This document shows positions 1 through 5,571 of a stretch of 6,187 bases of DNA, piece after piece (within the stretch, counting starts at the first letter, position 1; every line of letters starts with the position of its first letter). A program made the translations under genes and the position numbers. This stretch comes from Chitinophagaceae bacterium (GTDB lineage Bacteria > Bacteroidota > Bacteroidia > Chitinophagales > Chitinophagaceae). The stretch spans positions 1-6,187 of the forward strand of contig JALOMZ010000127.1 in NCBI GenBank assembly GCA_025455205.1. The letters are read 5' to 3'. Under the pieces are notes generated by a model. The model saw nothing but the letters and a program-made list of their open reading frames with translations, did no database searches and was not told the DNA's origin.

Positions 1-119
1 GACACCGGCAATCCGGCAACCGCGTAGCCATTCCGGTGGCTTCATTGCCCGCAGGTGTATACTGGGTACAGGTGTCAGCAAATGAAGCGGTTCAGGTAAT
101 TCGATTGGTCAAGGAATAG
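1..119 (+). CDS. C-terminal fragment of a T9SS-sorted secreted protein (5' truncated by window edge)
   Basis: The frame beginning at base 3 is open to a TAG at 117-119 and encodes about 38 residues. They include LPAGVYWVQVSANEAV and end in IRLVKE. This is the pattern of the type A C-terminal sorting domain of type IX secretion substrates: a Gly-x-Tyr turn (usually LPAGxYxVxV), a short hairpin, then a final strand ending in K(L/V)VK-like residues. In that family the domain directs an exported protein through the outer-membrane T9SS translocon and is then cleaved, leaving the protein secreted or anchored to the surface. Nothing of the functional domain lies in the window, so the protein's activity cannot be told. 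A strong terminator follows 71 bases after the stop, which fits a last gene of a transcript. The sorting-domain call is confident; the parent protein is unknown. Confidence 0.85.
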   Translation, partial: HRQSGNRVAIPVASLPAGVYWVQVSANEAVQVIRLVKE

Positions 120-190
120 TATATGCACATAACACGGGTGGAAGGTGGTTCCCGGCCACGCTGTCTGCCTGGATGTTTACAGAAATCTTG

Positions 191-223
191 CTATGCGCGG
201 CTCCGGCTGCGCATAGTTTTTTT
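191..223 (+). terminator. Rho-independent terminator after the T9SS-substrate gene
   Basis: Bases 191-201 pair with 206-216: eight perfect outer pairs (CTATGCGC / GCGCATAG), one G-T wobble and two more G-C pairs. They close a TCCG tetraloop (202-205) on a C-G pair, which is the stable UNCG type. Seven T residues follow at 217-223. Orientation and position, 71 bases past the stop codon, fit termination of the upstream + strand gene and separate it from the repeat region. Confidence 0.9.
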
Positions 224-346
224 GTTTTCTGCCAATGGATGTTTTCGGTGGAATGACAATCATGTATTAGCTTCTGCATTGAGGGGATGGGGAGATGTTG
301 CCTTTATTTCATGAGTTTCAGGAGCTTAACAGGCGAGTTCTTATGC

Positions 347-363
347 CTGTCCCTGCAGGACAG
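347..363. repeat. Small palindrome a1 in repeat copy 1
   Basis: CTGTCC (347-352) and GGACAG (358-363) form a perfect 6-bp inverted repeat around the 5-base loop CTGCA. The core TGTCC-CTRCA-GGACA is shared with the palindrome at 463-479. No T-tract follows on either strand, so it is not a standard terminator. Confidence 0.7.
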
Positions 364-462
364 CCTATTGTTAGCAGTCGATGAGCAACGAAATGTCAGC
401 GCCCCGCAGGGTCGCAATATGATTGCAGGAATCCACGCAAAATGGCAGGGTGTTTTTTTGTT

Positions 463-479
463 TTGTCCCTACAGGACAA
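463..479. repeat. Small palindrome c1 in repeat copy 1
   Basis: TTGTCC (463-468) and GGACAA (474-479) form a perfect 6-bp inverted repeat around CTACA. Compared with the palindrome at 347-363, the outermost pair is T-A instead of C-G, with both arms changed together. The T-rich run just before it (453-464) lies on the wrong side for a + strand terminator. Confidence 0.7.
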
Positions 480-514
480 GGGGCATCATGGCTCAACTTT
501 TTGCTACCGATATT

Positions 515-532
515 TCGTCCCTAAAGGGACGA
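515..532. repeat. Perfect 8-bp palindrome d1 in repeat copy 1
   Basis: TCGTCCCT (515-522) and AGGGACGA (525-532) are exact reverse complements separated by AA. It is the longest stem in the repeat and has the full GTCCC/GGGAC core. The corresponding stretch of copy 2 (about 743-758) has lost the pairing. No T-tract follows, so it is a repeat element rather than a recognisable terminator. Confidence 0.75.
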
Positions 533-577
533 GGATGCATGCTCATGGCCCGGTGACGTTCTGCGCACTCGCGAAAG

Positions 578-757
578 GCCTGTCCCAGCGAGACATCCTA
601 TTGGTAGCAGTCGATGAGCAACGAAATGTCAATGCCCCGCAGGGACGCAATATGATTGCTGGAATCCACGCAAAATGGCAGGGTGTTTTCTTGTTTTGTC
701 CCTGCAGGAAAAGAGGCATCATGGCCCATTTTTTCCTACCGATTCCCTGGCTAAAGG
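578..757. repeat. Palindrome-rich intergenic repeat, copy 2
   Basis: Second direct copy of the element at 345-532. The best-preserved blocks are 604-629, around the GTCGATGAGCAACG segment, and 661-682, around the AATCCACGCAAAATGG segment. The palindromes here are mostly eroded: the counterpart of 347-363 keeps only TGTC/GACA (581-584, 592-595), that of 463-479 reads TTGTCC against GGAAAA (696-701, 707-712), and that of 515-532 is disrupted, with a 3-base deletion next to it. The segment near 633-646 keeps CCCC-GCA-GGGAC. It ends about 70 bases before the stop of the convergent outer-membrane protein gene. Confidence 0.8.
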
Positions 758-825
758 ATTACCTAAGCCCATGCAAACTGTAAACTGCCTCCCGCAAATT
801 AACCGCTCCCGCTATTGCCTATTTC

Positions 826-3363
826 CTATTCCCTTCCTTCCCCATCGCCGCCACCATCGCGGCGCTTGAAGATCTGCAGGTCTTTGTTGCCAAAGCGATA
901 GCTGAAGGTGAGGCGGAAGGTGCGCACACTCCAGCGGCGGTAGGAATCCTGGTAGAAATTATCGGTTTCGGTTATGCTGCCGCGGATACGGCTGTTGAAC
1001 ACATCGCTGATGTTGAAAATGATGGTGCCGGCATTGTTCTTCAGCAGCTCCTTGCGGATGGCAAAGTCCATACTGGCCTGTGCCTTTTCCCGTCCCTGCG
1101 GTATTACGCGAGGACTTTCGTATTCGGCATTCAGCTGGAAGGCGAAGTTGTTGAACAGCTTGCTCGACGGGCGGATGATCTTGTAGTTGGCCGTAATCTC
1201 CGCGTCCCAGTTAAAGCCGGTATTGCTGAGGTTCAGGCCGTTTACATTGGCCTTAACATCGCGGTACTGGGCATTGAAGCTGGGGGTGATATCGAATCCT
1301 TCCTTGAATTTGTGCTGCCAGGCTATTTCAAGACCCATGCGGTTGGTGCGCTCTGCATTGATGAAAGTGGTGAGCAGGGCATTGGGGGAAACAGCTGCGT
1401 TGTTCAGGTTTTCCAGGGCTTGCTGGCTGATGGTGTCGGAATACTGCGTGATATCATCTGTGTTATTCCGGAAATAAGAAGATATCAGGATATTGCCCTT
1501 TTCGTAGGTACGGTTGTAATTGGCTTCAAAACTGTTGGTGAATTCAGGTTGCAGGGTGGGGTTGCCCACGCGGATGTTCTGCGGGTCGGTTATATCCACA
1601 TAGGGGTTGATCTGCCAGAAATTGGGGCGCCTTATGCGGCGGGTGAAGTTGAACTGCAGGTCTTGTCCCTCCTTGATCTCGTAGGTGAGGTACAGGCTGG
1701 GGAAAATCGACTTCCAGATATCGCTGCCCTTGCCGGGGTAATTGTATCCAAACTGGCGGGCACTGTCTTTGAGCTCGCCTTCAAAGCTGGACTGCTCAAT
1801 GCGCAGGCCCCCCTGGTATTTCCATTTGGTGCCCAGGGTGTTGCTGTAGTTGGCGTACACGGCATTCACCATTTCGCGGAAGCCGTAGTTGTTGCTGAGG
1901 GGCAGCTTGGTGGCGGTACCATTGGCCAGGCTCAGCACATCCAGTTTGTCGTTGCTGATATTGTGGTAGCTGCGCACACCCAGTTCCAGCTTGCTGTTTT
2001 CTGAAATCGGGTTTACATAGTCGGTTTGGAAGGTGTACTGGCTGCCATCGCCCATGCCTTCATTGCGCACCAGGTTGGGATTGCCCTGGGGGCTGCCATC
2101 GGGATTGAACAGCCGGTTGGCTATATTGCTGAATCCGCTGTTGTTACCGCCGCTGTAGGTGAAGTCGGCCGTCCATTCTTTGCCGGGCTTGTTGTAGGTG
2201 CGGCGGTAGTTCACCTGGGTGGTGCGCCGGTTGAAACCAAATTCGTCCTCATTGATGCGGGTACCGGTTTTTGTGAGCGTCCCAGCAGCATCTGCATACT
2301 CCTGATCCTGTGTTTCCAGGCTCTTGAATGATCCGTCGGTGAAGCCCTGGCTCACCGAAATAGCGTTCTGCTCATCCCAGAAATAGTCGATACCAATGCG
2401 GGCGCTCATGAAGCGCCGGTTGCGGTCGGTTTCACTCACCTGGTTGAAATAGTCTGTTACCGTTCCGTTTTTTTTGTTGATCCGCGAGGCCTCACTGGTG
2501 GCCACCCCGCCGCTCCGGTTGTAATTGCCGCTGGCAAAGAAGTTGATCTTGCCCTGGCGGTAATTGATACTCAGGCTTCCGTTGGCTACCTCCGGATGTC
2601 CGATGCCGGCAGAAACGGTACCGTTCATGCCATTGCGGCGGTTCTTCTTGAGTACGATATTGATGATGCCGCCGGTGCTGCCCGCATCATACTTGCTGGA
2701 AGGGTTGGTAATTACTTCCACCTTGTCAATATCATCGCTGGGTATTTGCTCGAGCGTGAGTATGGTGGGGCGGCCGTCTACAAAGATGGTGGGGGTGCTG
2801 TTGCGGAGTTGTACGTTGCCGCTGGCGTCTACGCTGAGGGCCGGGATATTCCGCATCAGGTCCACAGCGGTGCCACCCCGGCTGTTGATATTGGCCTCTG
2901 CATTAAAAATGCGACGGTCAACACCCAATTGCATAAACGGCTTCTTTGCCGTTACCACCACATTGTCCAGGGCCTTTACAGCTTCGCGCAGCACAATCTG
3001 TCCGGCGTTGATCCTGTCTGTGCCTGCCAGGTACAGCAGCGGTTCCCAATAAGTTTCATGACCTACCTGGCTGATTTGCAGGTACATATCATTGGTGGGA
3101 GTGGCTTTCAGGGAGAACACACCATCGGCATTGGTGATGCCATTTACGCGCAGGGTGTCACTACGGCCGTTGGCTGATTTTGAAACAGAAAGTACTGACA
3201 CGGTGGCTGCTTCCAGTGGTTTCTGGTTGAAGCCCTGCACCAGGCCATATACGGTGACGGTTTTAGTCTGGGCATTGGAGGTAAAGCTGAGCAGCAGGGC
3301 CAGCACAGCAAATAAAAACCGGGCAGGAACTGGGCGCTGGGAGGAGAGGTAGGGGCGGAACAT
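826..3363 (-). CDS. TonB-receptor-like outer-membrane beta-barrel protein
   Basis: The 845-residue protein is predicted to sit in the outer membrane. A signal peptide with a hydrophobic core at about residues 16-28 ends in SNA, with likely cleavage before Q32. Residues about 36-125 look like a carboxypeptidase-regulatory-like beta-sandwich (VYGLVQG...PLEAATVSV...TNADGVFSL). Residues about 131-240 form a plug-like region, with LDNVVVTAKK, DLMRNIPALSVDASGNVQLR, IFVDGRPT, IDKVEVITNPSSKYDAGSTGG and IINIVLKK. The rest is alternating beta-strand sequence with the GNPTLQPE motif at 600-607, ending in a final strand RLTFSYRFG (817-825). Length and order match the Bacteroidota 'outer membrane beta-barrel family' (OMP_b-brl_3 type) rather than the roughly 1000-residue SusC proteins. 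No SusD-like partner or regulator is adjacent, so the ligand is unknown. The start at 3363 is the only Met placing the signal peptide correctly; no Shine-Dalgarno is seen. A Gly/Asp/Arg-rich tail of about 20 residues follows the last strand. Confidence 0.9.
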   Translation of the reverse strand: MFRPYLSSQRPVPARFLFAVLALLLSFTSNAQTKTVTVYGLVQGFNQKPLEAATVSVLSVSKSANGRSDTLRVNGITNADGVFSLKATPTNDMYLQISQVGHETYWEPLLYLAGTDRINAGQIVLREAVKALDNVVVTAKKPFMQLGVDRRIFNAEANINSRGGTAVDLMRNIPALSVDASGNVQLRNSTPTIFVDGRPTILTLEQIPSDDIDKVEVITNPSSKYDAGSTGGIINIVLKKNRRNGMNGTVSAGIGHPEVANGSLSINYRQGKINFFASGNYNRSGGVATSEASRINKKNGTVTDYFNQVSETDRNRRFMSARIGIDYFWDEQNAISVSQGFTDGSFKSLETQDQEYADAAGTLTKTGTRINEDEFGFNRRTTQVNYRRTYNKPGKEWTADFTYSGGNNSGFSNIANRLFNPDGSPQGNPNLVRNEGMGDGSQYTFQTDYVNPISENSKLELGVRSYHNISNDKLDVLSLANGTATKLPLSNNYGFREMVNAVYANYSNTLGTKWKYQGGLRIEQSSFEGELKDSARQFGYNYPGKGSDIWKSIFPSLYLTYEIKEGQDLQFNFTRRIRRPNFWQINPYVDITDPQNIRVGNPTLQPEFTNSFEANYNRTYEKGNILISSYFRNNTDDITQYSDTISQQALENLNNAAVSPNALLTTFINAERTNRMGLEIAWQHKFKEGFDITPSFNAQYRDVKANVNGLNLSNTGFNWDAEITANYKIIRPSSKLFNNFAFQLNAEYESPRVIPQGREKAQASMDFAIRKELLKNNAGTIIFNISDVFNSRIRGSITETDNFYQDSYRRWSVRTFRLTFSYRFGNKDLQIFKRRDGGGDGEGRE

Positions 3364-3451
3364 GGGTGATAGGACGACGTATGGGCTTGATACGATGCTT
3401 AAAACATGTTAAAACGCCGTGAGCGGGCATAGGTTCGCAACCAGCCGGAAT

Positions 3452-3477
3452 ATGCCATGCAAAAACTGACATGGCAT
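3452..3477. promoter_or_regulatory. 8-bp inverted repeat upstream of the outer-membrane barrel gene
   Basis: ATGCCATG (3452-3459) and CATGGCAT (3470-3477) are exact reverse complements with a 10-base spacer. It lies in the 148-base gap between the dapF stop and the barrel-protein start, about 90 bases before that ATG and about 35 bases after dapF. In the direction of dapF transcription no T-tract follows, so a simple intrinsic terminator is doubtful. It could be an operator, or a weak or factor-dependent terminator. The role is unproven. Confidence 0.4.
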
Positions 3478-3511
3478 TGATTTTCAGGCTACAATGTACG
3501 GGAAAGCTTTT

Positions 3512-4294
3512 TTATACGATATCTATGAAGCCGTCGAAGACCTTGTCGGCAGGTCCGGCCAGCCAGATGTTTTCAAAGGAATCATCATCGGTGCGGTCAA
3601 ATTCCACATACAGCTTGCCGCCAAGGGTTTTGATATCCACGTGGTTGAAACCCCGGTCGTTGTGGGCATTCACCAGGGCGGAGGCCGTTACTCCGGTGCC
3701 GCAGCTGAGGGTTTCGTCTTCCACGCCCCGCTCATATGTGCGCACAAACAGGTAGGTTTCTCCTATGGGCTGCACAAAATTCACGTTCACCCCATCGGCC
3801 TTGAACTTATCGCTGTTGCGGATGGCACTGCCTTCCTTTACTACCGGATAAACATTGAGGTCCTGCACCGTTTTTACAAAATGGGGTGAGCCCGTATTCA
3901 GCAGTTCATAACTTCCAAAATGGTCTACTTTTTGCACATCCTGCATTTTCAGACGCACCCAGCCATTGGTTTCTATGGAGGCCAGGTGTTCGCCGTCAAT
4001 GGCCAGGAAGCGGAACTCTGATTTGTGAATGCCCACATAATGGGCAAATTTCACCAGGCAGCGGCCGCCGTTGCCACACATGCTGCCTTCACGCCCATCT
4101 GCATTGTAGTACACCATGCGGAAATCGTACCCGGGCGCCGTGCGCAGTTCCATCAGCCCGTCGGCTCCAATGCCAAAGCGTCGTTGGCACATGGCAGCAA
4201 TCTGCTGGGTGGTGAGCTGCAGCCTGCCTTCGCGGTTGTCTACCAGAATGAAATCATTACCGGTGCCCTGGTACTTATAAAAATGAACCTTCAT
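3512..4294 (-). CDS. dapF: Diaminopimelate epimerase
   Basis: This cytoplasmic, cofactor-independent enzyme interconverts LL- and meso-2,6-diaminopimelate, supplying meso-DAP for peptidoglycan and lysine. The 260-residue product is of normal length for DapF. It starts MKVHFYKYQGTGNDFILVDN, the typical N-terminal signature. The first catalytic cysteine is Cys73 in SMCGNGGRC, and the second is Cys198 in LSCGTGVTAS, so the thiol pair used for two-base racemisation is intact. FGIGADGL (40-47), FRMVYYNADGREG (58-70) and NTGSPHFV (133-140) also fit the family. The open frame extends 7 codons further to 4315. I chose the ATG at 4292-4294 because homologues begin at this MK and because it lies 4 bases after the phosphorylase stop instead of overlapping it. 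Translation is probably coupled to the upstream gene. No Shine-Dalgarno is visible. Confidence 0.96.
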   Translation of the reverse strand: MKVHFYKYQGTGNDFILVDNREGRLQLTTQQIAAMCQRRFGIGADGLMELRTAPGYDFRMVYYNADGREGSMCGNGGRCLVKFAHYVGIHKSEFRFLAIDGEHLASIETNGWVRLKMQDVQKVDHFGSYELLNTGSPHFVKTVQDLNVYPVVKEGSAIRNSDKFKADGVNVNFVQPIGETYLFVRTYERGVEDETLSCGTGVTASALVNAHNDRGFNHVDIKTLGGKLYVEFDRTDDDSFENIWLAGPADKVFDGFIDIV

Positions 4295-4298
4295 GGAA

Positions 4299-5177
4299 TC
4301 AGTCGATTGAAGCAATAATGGGGAGTGAATGTTCGATCAGTTGCCTGACGGCTTTGCCGCCATCGGGCGAAAATGTCTTGGTAATGCGGTTGGCCACCAC
4401 CACGTTGAGGCTGAGGCATTGGTGGCCCAGCAGGCGCCCCAGCCCATAGATGGCGCTGGTTTCCATTTCAAAATTGGCAATGCGGTGGGCCCCGAAGCTG
4501 AAATGGGTAAGGGCGTCAATGAGGCCGGGATTGCGCAGGCCCAGGCGAAGCACCCGTCCCTGGGGACCATAGAAACCCGGACAGGTAACGGTGATACCCT
4601 GGTGGTATCCGTCTACAAAATGCTTAAGCAGCTGCATGCTGCAGGAGGAGATATAAGGCTGCGAAAACTGGCTGCCCAGCTGCGTTTGCAGCACAAACTG
4701 CTGCAGCAGCTGCAGTTCCTCGTCGTTGTGTTCCAGCTGGTAATAACCCAGCAGATTGTCTATTCCCAGGCCATGGGTGCCGGCCACCCAGCTGTCTACC
4801 GGAATATCGCCCTGCAGGGCGCCGCAGGTGCCCAGCCGGAAGATCTTCAGGGAGGTGAGTTCCGGCTTCAGGGTGCGTGATTCCAGGTCAATATTCACCA
4901 GGGCATCCAGCTCATTGAGCACAATGTCAATATTGTCAGTACCAATGCCGGAACTGATCACCGTAATGCGCTTGTTGCCGATGTACCCGGTATGGGAAAC
5001 AAATTCCCGGTGCTGCCGGCGAACTTCAATGCTGTCGAAATAAGCCGACACCACGGGCACCCGGTCGGGATCACCCACGGTGATAATGGTACTGGCCAGC
5101 TCTTCAGGTCGGAGGTCAATGTGGTATAAGGCGCCGCGAGGATTAATGATCAGCTCGCTTTCTGCAATTCGCTTCAT
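4299..5177 (-). CDS. Nucleoside phosphorylase, uridine phosphorylase type
   Basis: The 292-residue product belongs to the PNP/UDP phosphorylase superfamily of cytosolic enzymes that split nucleosides with phosphate to base and pentose-1-phosphate. Visible signatures are GDPDRV (35-40, phosphate loop), SSGIGTDNIDIVLNEL (75-90), RLGTCGAL (114-121, with the phosphate-contacting Arg114) and NFEMETSAIYG (235-245, the FEME ribose-binding segment). FYGPQGR (202-208) places Gln206 and Arg208 like the Gln-x-Arg pair that recognises uracil in E. coli uridine phosphorylase. Uridine is therefore the likeliest substrate, though annotations of such Bacteroidota proteins often stop at 'nucleoside phosphorylase'. 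The open frame continues 38 codons upstream to 5291, but that extension has no family resemblance. The Met at 5175-5177 (MKRIAESELIINPRG) is the plausible start. It is the first gene of a two-gene unit with dapF. Confidence 0.9.
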   Translation of the reverse strand: MKRIAESELIINPRGALYHIDLRPEELASTIITVGDPDRVPVVSAYFDSIEVRRQHREFVSHTGYIGNKRITVISSGIGTDNIDIVLNELDALVNIDLESRTLKPELTSLKIFRLGTCGALQGDIPVDSWVAGTHGLGIDNLLGYYQLEHNDEELQLLQQFVLQTQLGSQFSQPYISSCSMQLLKHFVDGYHQGITVTCPGFYGPQGRVLRLGLRNPGLIDALTHFSFGAHRIANFEMETSAIYGLGRLLGHQCLSLNVVVANRITKTFSPDGGKAVRQLIEHSLPIIASID

Positions 5178-5298
5178 GAACGGGTACTGCGGGAGCAGCG
5201 GTTGGGTATGTGAATCAATGGCGGCGGGGCACGCAGGCCGGGCCTGTTCCGGATTTGGCCTGCAATATCCGAATAAAATACCCATCCGCAATTTTCAA

Positions 5299-5329
5299 TT
5301 TTTCAAACCACCGGATTCCCCTATTTTCG
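5299..5329 (+). promoter_or_regulatory. Probable Bacteroidota-type promoter upstream of tRNA-Cys
   Basis: TATTTTCG at 5322-5329, followed by CATCCCC, closely resembles the Bacteroidota -7 element TAnnTTTG and the bases that usually follow it. A T-run at 5299-5303 lies about 18 bases upstream, roughly where the -33 TTTG-like element is expected, though that half is a weak match. Transcription would start near 5335 on the + strand, about 90 bases before the tRNA. The tRNA's own terminator at 5503-5533 would close the unit. Recognition is by eye only. Confidence 0.5.
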
Positions 5330-5353
5330 CATCCCCAAAAAAGGAAATCAGGT

Positions 5354-5422
5354 ATGCGGGAAACCGGCCCTGGCCTCCTGATTGGGGAAGCTCCTTCGAA
5401 GGTCTGCATTCGAATTTTCTAA
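5354..5422 (+). CDS. Possible 22-codon leader ORF before tRNA-Cys
   Basis: An ATG at 5354 opens a 22-codon frame, starting MRETGPGLLIGEAPSK and followed by VCIRIF, that ends in TAA at 5420-5422, one base before the tRNA. AAGGA at 5341-5345 lies 8 bases before the ATG, a good Shine-Dalgarno spacing, and a probable promoter ends about 25 bases upstream. It carries one cysteine codon (TGC, 5405-5407), suggestive beside tRNA-Cys. Such a short frame can easily arise by chance, and purine-rich sequence is a weaker start signal in Bacteroidota than in other phyla. I do not recognise the peptide and list this only as a candidate. Confidence 0.2.
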   Translation: MRETGPGLLIGEAPSKVCIRIF

Positions 5423-5423
5423 T

Positions 5424-5497
5424 GGTACCGTGGCCGAGTGGCTAGGCAGAGGTCTGCAAAACCTCCCACAGCGGTTCGACTCCGCTCGGTACCTCCA
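5424..5497 (+). tRNA. tRNA-Cys (anticodon GCA)
   Basis: A complete cloverleaf is visible. The acceptor stem GGTACCG (5424-5430) pairs with CGGTACC (5487-5493). A 3-bp D stem GCC/GGC lies at 5433-5435 and 5445-5447. The anticodon stem GAGGT/ACCTC encloses the loop CTGCAAA (5454-5460), with anticodon GCA at 5456-5458. A 4-base variable loop precedes the T stem AGCGG/CCGCT, whose loop is TTCGACT (5475-5481). The discriminator base is T5494, the U73 identity element of cysteine tRNAs. CCA at 5495-5497 is encoded in the DNA, and a second CCA follows directly. The mature tRNA reads UGC and UGU cysteine codons. Confidence 0.97.
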
Positions 5498-5502
5498 CCA
5501 GG

Positions 5503-5533
5503 AAAATGATTACCGGACGGTAATCATTTTTTT
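5503..5533 (+). terminator. Rho-independent terminator after tRNA-Cys
   Basis: AAAATGATTACCG (5503-5515) is the exact reverse complement of CGGTAATCATTTT (5518-5530). This gives up to 13 pairs with a GA centre; in practice the innermost pairs open to a small loop. The stem runs into seven T residues at 5527-5533. It begins 5 bases after the encoded CCA. Because of the A/T-rich flank it could act on both strands, but its place fits ending the tRNA transcript. Confidence 0.88.
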
Positions 5534-5571
5534 GTTGATGACTGTTGCATTACTGAACAATCCCAAGGATT

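Larger units (their letters stand above)
345..532. repeat. Palindrome-rich intergenic repeat, copy 1
   Basis: This is the first of two direct copies; the second starts 233 bases downstream. Over 345-511 versus 578-744 the two align without gaps, with about 17 mismatches counted by hand (about 90% identity). A 3-base deletion in the second copy follows, then a short match at CTAAAGG. Copy 1 carries three clean inverted repeats, at 347-363, 463-479 and 515-532, and a weaker one near 401-412 (CCCC-GCA-GGG). All share a GTCC...GGAC core. Several short frames cross it, but they have no recognisable protein features, and their similarity to each other follows from the DNA repeat. I read it as a non-coding dispersed repeat of REP/BIME type. 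The family is not identified, and RAYT-type mobilisation is only a possibility. Confidence 0.8.
120..825. other. Long intergenic region with no supported gene
   Basis: Between the + strand stop at 119 and the convergent gene's stop at 826 I find no credible protein gene. The contents are the terminator at 191-223, a stretch at 224-344 in which I see nothing, repeat copy 1, a 45-base spacer, repeat copy 2, and about 70 bases at 758-825 without an obvious hairpin-plus-T terminator for the minus-strand gene. The short open frames here (for example starting at 123, 287, 442 and 675) have cysteine- and arginine-rich translations, no domain resemblance, and overlap the repeats. Confidence 0.75.

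Noticed and set aside
345..757. CRISPR array
   Set aside because: There are only two long units with near-identical interiors and no short regular repeats with unique spacers, and no cas gene is nearby.
287..783. Overlapping + strand open frames with similar translations (starting at 287, 442 and 675)
   Set aside because: Their similarity follows exactly the 233-base DNA repeat. They overlap one another in different frames, have no domain or hydrophobic pattern, and cross palindromes. They are repeat-derived, not genes.
1312..2004. 230-codon + strand open frame antisense to the outer-membrane barrel gene
   Set aside because: The minus-strand frame encodes a clear signal peptide, plug and barrel protein; the antisense frame is a GC-driven shadow without recognisable motifs.
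4295..4315. Upstream start for dapF giving seven extra residues
   Set aside because: It would overlap the phosphorylase gene by 17 bases and precede the conserved MKVHFYKYQGTGNDF start; the later ATG fits homologues.
4690..4720. CTG/CAG-rich stretch with a perfect CTGCTGCAGCAG palindrome
   Set aside because: It encodes Leu-Gln codons (LQLLQQFVLQ) inside the phosphorylase, in frame with normal protein sequence; a codon-usage effect rather than a separate element.
4329..4880. 183-codon + strand open frame opposite the phosphorylase gene
   Set aside because: Shadow of the well-supported phosphorylase coding strand; Gln/Ala-rich translation with no domain.
5178..5291. Extended N-terminus of the phosphorylase (38 extra residues)
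   Set aside because: The extension is rich in Pro, Cys and Ala with no family match, whereas the family sequence begins at the Met encoded at 5175-5177.
5250..5310. Minus-strand promoter for the phosphorylase-dapF unit
   Set aside because: TTTG-like and TATTTTAT-like sequences exist, but no pair has the right spacing (15 or 23 bases instead of about 19-21), so I could not place a promoter with confidence.
5393..5415. Two palindromes centred on TTCGAA/TTCGAAT (5393-5402 and 5408-5415) before the tRNA
   Set aside because: They are short, of unequal sequence, and may arise by chance; no regulator site is recognised.
5424..5533. Integration (att) site at tRNA-Cys
   Set aside because: No duplicate of the tRNA 3' end and no integrase are present in the window; the only duplicated piece is nine bases of the anticodon arm.
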